Virus record (IMG/VR): IMGVR_UViG_3300032738_000022
Location: 1 to 35,885 of that record
DNA from: a virus
Strand: one strand, 5' to 3'
Length of the DNA: 35,885 nucleotides
Shown: in pieces, positions 24,515-30,575 of the stretch
How positions within the stretch are numbered: position 1 is the first letter of the stretch
Layout of the letters: each line of letters starts with the position of its first letter
Position numbers and translations under genes: made by a program
The notes under the pieces: generated by a model
The model's input: the letters and a program-made list of their open reading frames with translations, nothing else
The model's database searches: none
What the model was told of the DNA's origin: nothing

Positions 24515-24857
24515 GTGTCCTTGTTGTGAGTCTGAGAATAGATTCTTTGAGCAGCTAGGCAATGAGCTGAAGGAAAGAGGCCTAGCCAGAGATGAGTGGA
24601 GTTTCCATCTAGAAGTCAAGCAGGGAGTTGCACTAGACCAAACCAAAGAAGCTGCTATACCTATTGGTTCTGAGCTACCTGGCTATGGATACATAACTGA
24701 CATCTGTATGGACTGTGGCTGTATGTATGCTATAGACCTTAAGCGGCTGGAAGCCAAGAAGAGCCTACCTCCTGTGCAGCCTCTTATGCCTCCTAATAGA
24801 GCACAGAGGCGCAGGGAGGATAGAGGCGGCCTAGTTGGGCCTTTTAGTAGTAGCTAA
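24483..24857 (+). CDS. Zinc-ribbon-like phage protein, 124 aa
   Basis: ATG with AAGGAGGTGCCTA upstream; overlaps the previous gene by 32 nt. Two Cys clusters: TKCPCCESEN (C12 to C15) and ICMDCGCMY (C75, C78, C80), likely one zinc ribbon split by a 60-residue insertion. The C-terminus has NRAQRRRED, a short basic element often seen near the end of small phage proteins, then a Gly/Ser tail. Function unknown. Confidence 0.65.
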   Translation: MEKDFHRTFTKCPCCESENRFFEQLGNELKERGLARDEWSFHLEVKQGVALDQTKEAAIPIGSELPGYGYITDICMDCGCMYAIDLKRLEAKKSLPPVQPLMPPNRAQRRREDRGGLVGPFSSS

Positions 24858-24866
24858 GGAGCAAGT

Positions 24867-25004
24867 ATGAAGAAAAGTACCATAGTTAGAAGAATAAGCT
24901 GGACATCAAAGTTGTTGTACTATATCATATTCAGATGCAGTACATTGACTTCGGTAGATAAGCCATCTGAAAAGTATTATAGTGTAGGTGTGCATTATAA
25001 GTAA
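24867..25004 (+). CDS. Small basic protein, 45 aa
   Basis: ATG with AAGGAGC 5 nt upstream, 9 nt after the previous stop. Reads MKKSTIVRRISWTSKLLYYI, then IFRCSTLTSVDKPSE and ends VGVHYK. Net basic, with a short hydrophobic stretch (LLYYIIF) too brief for a sure membrane helix. Last gene before a 365-nt untranslated region. Family unknown. Confidence 0.5.
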   Translation: MKKSTIVRRISWTSKLLYYIIFRCSTLTSVDKPSEKYYSVGVHYK

Positions 25005-25180
25005 AGGTTTTGCTATTTGAGAATTCTCCGTTGTCAAGTAGAGAAGAAGGCAGTGTATCAAACTTGCCAGACCGTACCATCCAGTAAAAGTTATCTGGCA
25101 GGCTGGGGGGCTATAGGTTAGAATGTTGTGGCAAAGGAGTAAGTTAGAACAAGTGTGCTAATAGCTGTGGCGGGCTGAGG

Positions 25181-25222
25181 CATAGTACTATAGTACCAGC
25201 CTTGACATAGTACTAAAGTACC
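25181..25222 (+). promoter_or_regulatory. Pair of palindromic operators upstream of a promoter
   Basis: Two copies of CATAGTACTA-(T/A)-AGTACCA, starting at 25181 and 25206. The first contains a perfect 12-bp palindrome GTACTATAGTAC (25185-25196), the second the near-perfect GTACTAAAGTAC (25210-25221). Centres are 25 bp apart, close to two and a half helical turns, and the second ends 12 bp before the -35 box. This is the look of a dimeric regulator binding twice. The regulator is not identified; the HTH protein at 29520 is one candidate in the window. Confidence 0.65.
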
Positions 25223-25233
25223 ATCCAGAAAGG

Positions 25234-25262
25234 TTGACATTTGGTGGACTATCTGTTAGAAT
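25234..25262 (+). promoter_or_regulatory. Promoter of the 25370-26173 operon
   Basis: TTGACA (25234-25239), 17-bp spacer, TAGAAT (25257-25262) with TGT extended -10 and AAGG before the -35. Predicted transcript leader about 100 nt, containing the hairpin over the first ribosome binding site. Confidence 0.85.
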
Positions 25263-25331
25263 ATATATAGGATGTTGGATTGCGACAGTGGTAACAGTCC
25301 AGCCAGCACATTAACAACTAAATAGGACTTG

Positions 25332-25362
25332 CCTCCCAGTGGCAGGATTAGCCAAAGGGAGG
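25332..25362 (+). promoter_or_regulatory. Hairpin that buries the ribosome binding site
   Basis: CCTCCC (25332-25337) pairs with GGGAGG (25357-25362), the Shine-Dalgarno of the 56-aa gene. Inside, after an AG/AA mismatch pair, TGGC (25340-25343) pairs with GCCA (25351-25354), closing a 7-nt loop. The result is one 10-bp hairpin that would block ribosome entry. It could be a thermometer, a protein-binding site or a ribosome-gated switch. Confidence 0.65.
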
Positions 25363-25369
25363 TGATACA

Positions 25370-25540
25370 ATGACTGACTGGGAAGCTAAAATGTTGGAGA
25401 ACTTCTCCGAGGCAGTTGAAGACGCAATAGCCAAATACCTAAATGACAAGGCTATGGCGTTGGAGACGCTAAGAGAATACTTTGGCAACTACACAATATA
25501 TGATAAGGTGATAGCTTACCGTGAAGTACTGGAGGGTTAG
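25370..25540 (+). CDS. Small acidic helical protein, 56 aa
   Basis: ATG with GGGAGGTGATACA upstream. Reads MTDWEAKMLENFSEAVEDAI, then KYLNDKAMALETLREYFGNY and ends VIAYREVLEG. Fully helical and acidic, no Cys, no membrane segment. Its Shine-Dalgarno is within a hairpin, and its last codons (GGAGGG) form part of the next hairpin set, so it may gate expression of the following gene. Family unknown. Confidence 0.6.
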   Translation: MTDWEAKMLENFSEAVEDAIAKYLNDKAMALETLREYFGNYTIYDKVIAYREVLEG

Positions 25541-25575
25541 TCCCTCCACTGGGAGGTGAGTCCAAAAAAGGGAGG
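25531..25575 (+). promoter_or_regulatory. Alternative hairpins between the 56-aa and 196-aa genes
   Basis: GGAGGG (25531-25536) can pair with CCCTCC (25542-25547), loop TTAGT, while the same CCTCC can instead pair with GGAGG (25552-25556), loop ACTG. A third GGGAGG (25570-25575) is the ribosome binding site for ATG 25583. Translation of the 56-aa gene to its stop (25540) would open the first pairing and change which Shine-Dalgarno is free. Confidence 0.55.
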
Positions 25576-25582
25576 TGTCAAG

Positions 25583-26173
25583 ATGGTACAAGGACAGCCA
25601 AAACAGTACAAGCCAGATGGTAGCGACACACCTGTCTCAGCTGCATCTGAGCAAGCTGCCATGAGGCAGCCAACTGAAGCTGAACTCATGGCGCAGATGG
25701 ACAAGGCCATTAAAAGTGGCGATTATAAGGCAGTCGCCAAGGTCGCTACCGAAATTGCCAAGGTCCAGAAGTCCAAGGAACAGGCAGAGCTGGAGTCCAA
25801 GCAAAAGGCTCTCGCTGTCATGACTGAAAAAGTCAAGGGCGTTATTGAGAGGGCACTCAAGCCATTGATAGAGGCCAAAGAACTAGACGCCGCTGATGGA
25901 GTCTGGTATACTTATGACTTTGGAGACAAGCTCACGGCCTGCCGTCTTATGAAGTCCCAGCCAAAAGGCAAGACCAGCACAGGCACTGGTGGTGGAGGCA
26001 AAAAGTTCGACGTCGCAACTACTCCAGGCTCAGACCTATTCGAGAAGTTCAAGGGCGAGGCATACAAAGAATCAGGACTAACAGTCCAGCAGGCCTGGGA
26101 TAGTGACGCAGACAAGAACAAAAGGTATGCAATAAGGCAGTGGCTTCTGAAAAAGGGCGGGGTTATAAGCTAA
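25583..26173 (+). CDS. Abundant-looking phage protein, 196 aa, unknown function
   Basis: ATG at 25583 with GGGAGGTGTCAAG upstream; a GTG 27 nt earlier has no room for a ribosome binding site. The N-terminus is Gln/Pro-rich, residues about 24-95 form a charged helix (MDKAIKSGDYKAVAKVATEI then AKVQKSKEQAELESKQKALA), followed by a WYTYDFGDKLTACRLMKSQP block, a Gly/Thr/Lys linker (STGTGGGGKK) and a C-terminal helix pair (QQAWDSDADKNKRYAIRQWL). Codon use (many GCC, AAG, GTC) differs from neighbours. It has its own promoter, operators, RNA control and terminator, which suggests high and regulated expression. The basic linker suggests nucleic-acid contact; family not recognised. Confidence 0.65.
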   Translation: MVQGQPKQYKPDGSDTPVSAASEQAAMRQPTEAELMAQMDKAIKSGDYKAVAKVATEIAKVQKSKEQAELESKQKALAVMTEKVKGVIERALKPLIEAKELDAADGVWYTYDFGDKLTACRLMKSQPKGKTSTGTGGGGKKFDVATTPGSDLFEKFKGEAYKESGLTVQQAWDSDADKNKRYAIRQWLLKKGGVIS

Positions 26174-26186
26174 GACTCAAGTAAGT

Positions 26187-26229
26187 AAGGCAGTAGTACT
26201 AAGTTGCCAAGTGCTACTGCCTTTTCTTA
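26187..26229 (+). terminator. Rho-independent terminator
   Basis: A 14-bp stem (26187-26200 with 26210-26223, one G-T pair) closed by a 9-nt loop and followed by TTTTCTTAT. It ends the operon of the 196-aa protein 14 nt after its stop and isolates it from the next promoter. It is the only clear intrinsic terminator in the window. Confidence 0.9.
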
Positions 26230-26315
26230 TGTCCAGTGCAGTACAGGCTAGTATAGTTACATAGGTATATCCATGCCCAGCACACACAGCCAGCAGGCAG
26301 ACTGGCAGTTGGCTA

Positions 26316-26328
26316 TTGCATGATGCAA
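26316..26328 (+). promoter_or_regulatory. Palindrome TTGCATGATGCAA, operator candidate
   Basis: A perfect 13-bp inverted repeat (6-bp arms around a central G) ending 8 bp before the -35 box of the next promoter. Its sequence differs from the operators at 25181, so a different regulator is implied. Confidence 0.5.
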
Positions 26329-26336
26329 CAGTAAGG

Positions 26337-26365
26337 TTGACATTGTGGGTACTATGTGGTATACT
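26337..26365 (+). promoter_or_regulatory. Promoter for the 26393-30529 gene series
   Basis: TTGACA (26337-26342), 17-bp spacer, TATACT (26360-26365), TGG extended -10, with the same AAGG prefix as the promoter at 25234. It follows a terminator and drives a long run of tightly packed small genes; no further terminator is seen before the next promoter at 30519. Confidence 0.85.
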
Positions 26366-26392
26366 AGAGTATATGATGATGGAGGTAAGATA

Positions 26393-26653
26393 ATGAAGGT
26401 GGACATAAACCAAATAGTGGCGCAAAATAAACAGGAAGGTGGGATAGCATACACACTGAGAATTAGTGAGAAGTTCCCACAGCAAGTTGAGGTACTGGAA
26501 GGTAGTATGGTCAAGTGGTATATAGTACCATCAAAGGATATACTACATATCTACACCGTAGGGGAGCCAGATGCGCCACCACTATCACGGCCAGGAGTAC
26601 ACACTGTCGAAGGAATAAAAGGTGGCATATCCATAATAATTGACAATGAGTAA
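26393..26653 (+). CDS. Small phage protein, 86 aa
   Basis: ATG at 26393 with GGAGGTAAGATA upstream. A longer reading from 26345 is rejected because it begins in the spacer and translates the -10 box. The product is beta-rich (GGIAYTLRISEKFPQQVEVL, MVKWYIVPSKDILHIYTVGE) with no visible catalytic motif. First gene after its promoter. Family unknown. Confidence 0.6.
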   Translation: MKVDINQIVAQNKQEGGIAYTLRISEKFPQQVEVLEGSMVKWYIVPSKDILHIYTVGEPDAPPLSRPGVHTVEGIKGGISIIIDNE

Positions 26654-26837
26654 CATAGATATGAATCTTACTACTACAACTGATGAGCAAACAGTCCTAC
26701 ATCCTGACCAGTGGGACTTGACAGGCTTCATAGTTACTGTTGGTCTGATGTTCGAGGACTGGGAGTATTATGAAGGACACTGCTGCCTGGCCTGGTGGAT
26801 ACTAGGTAAGCAGAATCCTTATAGGATGAAGAACTAA
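26646..26837 (+). CDS. Small acidic phage protein, 63 aa
   Basis: ATG at 26646 overlaps the end of the previous gene (ATGAGTAA), indicating coupled translation; no strong ribosome binding site of its own. Reads MSNIDMNLTTTTDEQTVLHP, then DLTGFIVTVGLMFEDWEYYE and ends KQNPYRMKN. Aromatic and acidic, with two adjacent Cys. Family unknown. Confidence 0.5.
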   Translation: MSNIDMNLTTTTDEQTVLHPDQWDLTGFIVTVGLMFEDWEYYEGHCCLAWWILGKQNPYRMKN

Positions 26838-26849
26838 TAGGAGGTAGCA

Positions 26850-27023
26850 ATGAAGCAATATAGTTTGAGCTTAACTATGACCTGCGATGACAAGGAGCTA
26901 GCAGAGGCTGGTCTAAGCCACCTGACTGAGAAGGAAATTCAGGAGCACTTAGAAGAGCAGTTCAATGAAGTTATACAGGGCTCAGATTACTTCTCAACAG
27001 AGTTTAAGGTTGAAGAAGTATGA
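26850..27023 (+). CDS. Small acidic phage protein, 57 aa
   Basis: ATG with AGGAGGTAGCA upstream. Beta-alpha-beta type: MKQYSLSLTMTCDDKELAEA, a Glu-rich helix (EKEIQEHLEEQFNEVI), and a closing strand (FSTEFKVEEV). A small acidic ferredoxin-like shape can be imagined but no family is recognised. Confidence 0.6.
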   Translation: MKQYSLSLTMTCDDKELAEAGLSHLTEKEIQEHLEEQFNEVIQGSDYFSTEFKVEEV

Positions 27024-27079
27024 TGGTGCTTCATCCTAGTAGCAGTCTGTAATTACTAGCAGGAAGGGAGGTGATAACA

Positions 27080-27265
27080 ATGGCTGATGATACTGGACTT
27101 AGTATCAAGGTAGAAGGTAACCAACTCACTATCGTAGCAACTATTGGCAGTGGTGTGCCTTCATCCTCAGGCAAGACACTTGTAGTGGCTACCACTAACG
27201 GTTTTATGCCAGTAGCTGATAGCAACTTACGAGTCAGCCTGAATGTGATTAAACCTAGGAAGTAA
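27080..27265 (+). CDS. Conserved small phage protein with GKTLVVATT motif, 61 aa
   Basis: ATG at 27080 with GGGAGGTG 9 nt upstream; a GTG 9 nt earlier lies on top of the ribosome binding site and is rejected. The pattern SIKVEGNQLTIVATIG, PSSSGKTLVVATTNGFMPV and VSLNVIKPRK matches a small protein type found in many phages and prophages ('SGKTLVVA-T-G' then 'GLN-Y--R'). The SGKT is not a P-loop here because it precedes a beta strand in a 60-aa all-beta protein. Function unknown. Confidence 0.65.
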   Translation: MADDTGLSIKVEGNQLTIVATIGSGVPSSSGKTLVVATTNGFMPVADSNLRVSLNVIKPRK

Positions 27266-27274
27266 GGAGGTAGC

Positions 27275-27490
27275 ATGGAGGCAACAAAACTAGGTTACTT
27301 AGGAATTGACCAGTACAATAAGCATTACAAGATTGATAAGAGCCCACGCAAGGAACTACTAGAGCAGTTAGGTAGACAACACACAAGCAAAATGTACGTT
27401 GACCTCAAGAGTGGAGGAAGTAGACACGTAGGGTATGTTATAGCAGGTAAGTGGATTAGTATTTACGAGGTTCATATCTGGAATAGCTAG
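27275..27490 (+). CDS. Small phage protein, 71 aa
   Basis: ATG with AAGGAGGTAGC upstream, 9 nt after the previous stop. A basic helix (IDKSPRKELLEQLGRQHTSK) is followed by a small sheet (KMYVDLKSGG, HVGYVIAGKWISIYEVHIWN). No family recognised; supported by spacing and ribosome binding site. Confidence 0.6.
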   Translation: MEATKLGYLGIDQYNKHYKIDKSPRKELLEQLGRQHTSKMYVDLKSGGSRHVGYVIAGKWISIYEVHIWNS

Positions 27491-27500
27491 GGAGGTAACT

Positions 27501-27707
27501 ATGCGTACTGGAGACAAGCAATACCAGCATATGCTTAGAGAAGCATCCAAGTATACTTACAATGACTACTGTGCTATCTGTATGCGCCATGTGAGAGGTC
27601 AGCATGAGCTAAGACATTTGAATCCTCATAACTTACTCAAGCACATGGTAGCTAAACATGACTATCTATTGATTAGGCCCAAGCACTGGTGGCAGATGTG
27701 GAAGTGA
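27501..27707 (+). CDS. C2H2-like zinc-finger protein, 68 aa
   Basis: ATG with GGGAGGTAACT upstream. C24-x2-C27 (YCAICMRH) and H48-x4-H53 (KHMVAKH), with a linker of 20 residues in between, would form a C2H2-like finger; L45-L46 supply hydrophobic core residues. Net basic with a Trp-rich end (HWWQMWK). Likely binds DNA or RNA; family not recognised. Confidence 0.6.
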   Translation: MRTGDKQYQHMLREASKYTYNDYCAICMRHVRGQHELRHLNPHNLLKHMVAKHDYLLIRPKHWWQMWK

Positions 27708-27708
27708 T

Positions 27709-28152
27709 ATGATAACAATTAAAGACCTGAGACTGGAACTGGATAGCTTCTCTGACTCCGACTTGGTGGAGGCTTATGAACTAGATGGAGATGACCCAGA
27801 ACTTTGCAATGTTCTAGGCATCTTCAAAAGTGTATGGACACCCTCGGACAGACTTCCAGTTTGTGGTGAGCCTATTGGTCATATCAATACTCTAATTGGT
27901 GGAGTCGTAATTTATGAGGAAGGAAGTATGGCAGACATACATCCTGGGACAGTGCCTGCTCCCTGTGGTAGCTTAATCCCTAGCCTCACAGGTAGCTACA
28001 ACTACAACACAGAGCATACTCCTGACTGGCTAATAGTATACTGCCCTAACTGTGGCTCTGATAATGTATGCTGCCTCAGCCTTGAGGACTATCCAGAAGG
28101 CAGATGGTTCTGTATATCATGCTACGATAGTTGGGTATATGAGAGAGAATAA
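27709..28152 (+). CDS. Zinc-ribbon protein, 147 aa
   Basis: ATG one base after the previous stop. The C-terminal 40 residues form a zinc ribbon: C112-x2-C115 (YCPNCGS) and C135-x2-C138 (FCISCYD). The N-terminal region begins with a short acidic helix (DLRLELDSFSDSDLVEAYEL) and includes 'IHPGTVPAPCGSLI', whose Cys residues could add to metal binding. Similar 'YCPNCGS ... RWFC--C' ends occur in uncharacterised phage proteins. Function unknown. Confidence 0.65.
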   Translation: MITIKDLRLELDSFSDSDLVEAYELDGDDPELCNVLGIFKSVWTPSDRLPVCGEPIGHINTLIGGVVIYEEGSMADIHPGTVPAPCGSLIPSLTGSYNYNTEHTPDWLIVYCPNCGSDNVCCLSLEDYPEGRWFCISCYDSWVYERE

Positions 28153-28167
28153 TAAAGGAGAGTAACT

Positions 28168-28317
28168 ATGGCTATAAGTGAAGACGCTAAGGACATAACA
28201 AATAGGCTGTATAAAGCTTATGGCACAGGCACTGGGATACTCTTTGGTATTCCATCAAACCTTAGAAGTGCAGTTGAAGCGATAGTTCAGTGCGTACTAG
28301 ACATGATAACAGACTAA
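28168..28317 (+). CDS. Small phage protein, 49 aa
   Basis: ATG with AAAGGAGAGTAACT upstream. Reads MAISEDAKDITNRLYKAYGT, GTGILFGIPSNLRSAVEAIV, ending CVLDMITD. Two helices around a Gly-rich turn, mildly amphipathic. Family unknown. Confidence 0.55.
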   Translation: MAISEDAKDITNRLYKAYGTGTGILFGIPSNLRSAVEAIVQCVLDMITD

Positions 28318-28328
28318 GGAGGTGACTA

Positions 28329-28559
28329 ATGCGTATCATAGTAGTAAACAGACAGCAAATTATAGACCTAATCATCTCTAACCTTGCTACTGCTGGTATC
28401 ATTGAGCAGAAGGATATGAAGTTTGTAAGTAAGGAACTAGAGCCAGTGTCTGATGAGGAGCTTATAACTGTGCTGATAAAATCTATCCAGATGCAGGAGG
28501 ATACTGGCAAGGCAGATGCTATGCCTATAGTTCCTATTGGAGAGATAAGTCTGAATTAA
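28329..28559 (+). CDS. Small phage protein, 76 aa
   Basis: ATG with AAGGAGGTGACTA upstream. Starts MRIIVVNRQQIIDLIISNLA, followed by an acidic helix (EPVSDEELITVLIKSIQMQE) and a short C-terminal strand. No metal or catalytic motif. Family unknown; could be a small inhibitor or adaptor, but there is nothing specific to support that. Confidence 0.6.
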   Translation: MRIIVVNRQQIIDLIISNLATAGIIEQKDMKFVSKELEPVSDEELITVLIKSIQMQEDTGKADAMPIVPIGEISLN

Positions 28560-28569
28560 GGAGAAACAA

Positions 28570-28758
28570 ATGATTACATTTGACCTAAGAAATATAGTAC
28601 TGAAAGTTAGTGGTGATACTACACTGAGCGATACCGAGTCGCAAGAAATCGCAGACAGCCTATCGCTTGAGGAGTTGGAGACTAGGCTAATAGACGATGT
28701 TATTGAGGCAGTACCTGCAAAATATAGAAGCAGAGTAGAGCTTGAGATAAGCTTGTAA
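28570..28758 (+). CDS. Small acidic protein, 62 aa
   Basis: ATG with AAGGAGAAACAA upstream, 10 nt after the previous stop. Reads MITFDLRNIVLKVSGDTTLS then ESQEIADSLSLEELETRLID, ending SRVELEISL. Acidic, beta-alpha-beta. Family unknown. Confidence 0.6.
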   Translation: MITFDLRNIVLKVSGDTTLSDTESQEIADSLSLEELETRLIDDVIEAVPAKYRSRVELEISL

Positions 28759-28770
28759 TAGGAGGTTAAC

Positions 28771-28947
28771 ATGAGCAGGTCAGGACAAGCCTTCATTGCA
28801 GCAACTGATGGACACCAGTTTACTATGTATGCTGTGATGAGAGCAATGGGTTTACCACTAACCGAAGAGCAGGAGAAGTTCCAAGCATATCTGGAGAGGA
28901 CATACCCAGCTATAGTAGAGAAGGATGATGAGTATGAGAGAGATTAA
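28771..28947 (+). CDS. Small phage protein, 58 aa
   Basis: ATG with AGGAGGTTAAC upstream. Helical: MSRSGQAFIAATDGHQFTMY, AVMRAMGLPLTEEQEKFQAY, ending in a charged tail. It overlaps the start of the YopX-like gene by 14 nt, indicating coupling. Family unknown. Confidence 0.55.
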   Translation: MSRSGQAFIAATDGHQFTMYAVMRAMGLPLTEEQEKFQAYLERTYPAIVEKDDEYERD

Positions 28948-29344
28948 ATTTAGGGCTTGGGATAAAAGAAACAAGGAAATGGCTGACTCTAAGATTTTAT
29001 GGCTCAAATTGAATGGTGCTGAGTTAACACACATAAGCCTTAAGAAAAAGGATTTCGGCATCTTCGATTTCATAGACCAAGTCGAACTCATGCAATACAC
29101 AGGCTTAAAGGATAAGAACGGCAAGGAGATATATGAGGGGGATATAGTTACAGGTTATACATCCTATGAGAATGACAATGATGCGAGAGAGTGGACAGTA
29201 AACAAGCCAGCGAATGTTTATTGGGACGAGGAGTTTTGTGCCTTCTACCCATTTTATTTGAATGCTCGTTGGAGATGTAATGTTGTAGATATAGAAGTCA
29301 TTGGCAATATCTATGAGAACCCAGAGCTACTGGAGGTACTGTGA
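28934..29344 (+). CDS. YopX family protein
   Basis: 136 aa. The start MREIKFRAWD at 28934, with AAGGA 8 nt upstream, is the usual YopX beginning; two upstream in-frame ATGs (28925, 28928) sit on the ribosome binding site. Further signatures: LMQYTGLKDKNGKEIYEGDI and VIGNIYENPELL at the end, both characteristic of the family. YopX proteins are common in phages and prophages of Gram-positive and related bacteria; their biochemical function is not established. Overlaps the previous and next genes by a few bases. Confidence 0.9.
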   Translation: MREIKFRAWDKRNKEMADSKILWLKLNGAELTHISLKKKDFGIFDFIDQVELMQYTGLKDKNGKEIYEGDIVTGYTSYENDNDAREWTVNKPANVYWDEEFCAFYPFYLNARWRCNVVDIEVIGNIYENPELLEVL

Positions 29345-29520
29345 AAGAGACTGAGCGTATAGTAAGAGCCTATGAAGAATCTCTTAAGGAGGTACTACAG
29401 GCTGTGTCTAATGCCTTCGTAGGTATAGAGACTGATAGTATGACTAAGCTTAGGCGCAAGAGGATAGCAGCTAGGCTAGATAGAATCCGTAAGAGATACT
29501 TACCCAATAAGGAGCACTAA
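29341..29520 (+). CDS. Small basic helical protein, 59 aa
   Basis: GTG start overlapping the YopX stop (GTGA), with CTGGAGGTACT upstream. Reads ETERIVRAYEESLKEVLQAV and then TDSMTKLRRKRIAARLDRIR, ending LPNKEH. Its stop overlaps the ATG of the HTH gene (TAATG), so the three genes are coupled. A basic helix suggests nucleic-acid contact. Family unknown. Confidence 0.6.
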   Translation: MKETERIVRAYEESLKEVLQAVSNAFVGIETDSMTKLRRKRIAARLDRIRKRYLPNKEH

Positions 29521-29813
29521 TGTCTGACAACATCTCCATCTCATCCCTCCGTAGACGCATACTCAAGCATAAAGGCATTGAGGCTGTGCAGCCTGGCACT
29601 AAGCGTCTCCTCCAGCTTGACGACCTACCAGACTACTTCCCCAAGACTTCCTTAATGCGCTACATAGAGATGAAGTATCACATCCGCTTAGAGCGGGAGG
29701 TATTCTCTGGCAGCTTGACTGATGTATGCCAGAAGCTAGGATGGGAGGTAGATAGAAGCACCATCAGTAGATGGAGGAAGCATATACTACAGTATGTAAC
29801 ATTCTTAAAATGA
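29520..29813 (+). CDS. Helix-turn-helix DNA-binding protein, 97 aa
   Basis: ATG at 29520, with AAGGAGCACTA upstream overlapping the previous stop. Residues 66-90 (LTDVCQKLGWEVDRSTISRW then RKHIL) fit a helix-turn-helix with a recognition helix RSTISRWRKHI like that of transposase and replication-initiator type domains. The N-terminal half is basic (SLRRRILKHKG). Codons here are richer in C and T than in the neighbours. Possible transcription regulator of this phage, including of the palindromic operators in the window, or a replication factor. Confidence 0.65.
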   Translation: MSDNISISSLRRRILKHKGIEAVQPGTKRLLQLDDLPDYFPKTSLMRYIEMKYHIRLEREVFSGSLTDVCQKLGWEVDRSTISRWRKHILQYVTFLK

Positions 29814-29838
29814 GCCAAAGATAGAAAGGAGGAAGCAC

Positions 29839-30291
29839 ATGGATAAGGAACTTAGAGAGAAGATAGCTAGGGTTATATGTGCTCAGTATAAAGGAGTAGA
29901 TTGGGATTATGATTATCCATACCAAAAAGCTGAATCTTTAAGAGAGGCTGACCGTTTTCTCGCTCTCATCAAAGAGGCTGGCTATGTCTCCCCTGTGGTA
30001 GATGGGGATAAACAGACTGAGAGTAGGTTGCTGACACCAGAGGAAATAAAAGAGATAGAGTCAAACTGGTTTAGTAATCCGATAGAGAGCAGGGAAGACC
30101 CAGAGATACTTATAGCTAAAGCCCAAAGAGACCTGACCGCCTCATTCTATGCTGGCTACCTTAGTCCAAGTGAGGTGGCAGAGGCACGAAAAGAGGAGCA
30201 AGTAAAGAGGCAGAAACTATACGATGCCTGTTTGTCAGCAGGGATGGGGCGTAATTCAGCAAGCCCTTACTGGGTGTTATGGCAACCTTAG
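29839..30291 (+). CDS. Phage protein of REKIARVI type, 150 aa
   Basis: ATG with AAAGGAGGAAGCAC upstream. N-terminal half: LREKIARVICAQYKGVDWDY, then READRFLALIKEAGYV, a layout common in small phage proteins and shared with the 82-aa protein at 23911. C-terminal half: LLTPEEIKEIESNW, then AKAQRDLTASFYAGYL and a charged helix. All helical, no catalytic or metal motif. Function unknown. Confidence 0.65.
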   Translation: MDKELREKIARVICAQYKGVDWDYDYPYQKAESLREADRFLALIKEAGYVSPVVDGDKQTESRLLTPEEIKEIESNWFSNPIESREDPEILIAKAQRDLTASFYAGYLSPSEVAEARKEEQVKRQKLYDACLSAGMGRNSASPYWVLWQP

Positions 30292-30316
30292 ACCAGAATA
30301 AATGAGGAGAAGGATG

Positions 30317-30529
30317 ATGGACTATAAAGAATGGATACAGAACAAGGCTGAGGAGCTAGCCTTAGAGCGGTATGATACTGACTACTACGACCTGCCAGAA
30401 TCCACTCGGCAGCAGCTCTATGATGAAGCAATGGAGTTATACAAAGACCACTATGCTGACCAGATAGATGCTGCATATGAGCGTGCACTGGAGGCTAGGC
30501 TTATCAGTGGTATGCAGGTTGACAACTAG
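30317..30529 (+). CDS. Small acidic helical protein, 70 aa
   Basis: ATG at 30317 is preferred: GAGGAG lies 7 nt upstream. An upstream ATG (30302) has no ribosome binding site; ATG 30314 is an alternative. Reads MDYKEWIQNKAEELALERYD then LPESTRQQLYDEAMELYKDH and AAYERALEARLISGM. Tyrosine-rich and acidic. Its last codons contain the -35 box of the next promoter. Confidence 0.6.
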   Translation: MDYKEWIQNKAEELALERYDTDYYDLPESTRQQLYDEAMELYKDHYADQIDAAYERALEARLISGMQVDN

Positions 30530-30548
30530 CACCTGAGTATGGTATAAT
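30519..30548 (+). promoter_or_regulatory. Promoter before the 135-aa ABA-sandwich gene and helicase
   Basis: TTGACA (30519-30524), 18-bp spacer, TATAAT (30543-30548), TGG extended -10, with AGG before the -35. The -35 lies in the coding end of the previous gene. It would transcribe the 135-aa gene and the helicase. Confidence 0.8.
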
Positions 30549-30575
30549 ATAACTAGTCACCATTGGAGGTATAAG

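Larger units (their letters stand above)
25005..25369 (+). other. Untranslated region with operators, promoter and RNA hairpins
   Basis: No plausible gene on either strand. The first 175 nt hold one long-range inverted repeat, TGCCAGA (25065-25071) with TCTGGCA (25094-25100), and a G run near 25104; nothing else stands out there. The rest contains two palindromic operators, an extended -10 promoter and a hairpin over a ribosome binding site, each listed separately. Confidence 0.6.

Noticed and set aside
27170-27185. SGKT in the 61-aa protein as a P-loop
   Set aside because: Wrong context: a small all-beta protein with no Walker B and the known SGKTLVVA-type small protein pattern.
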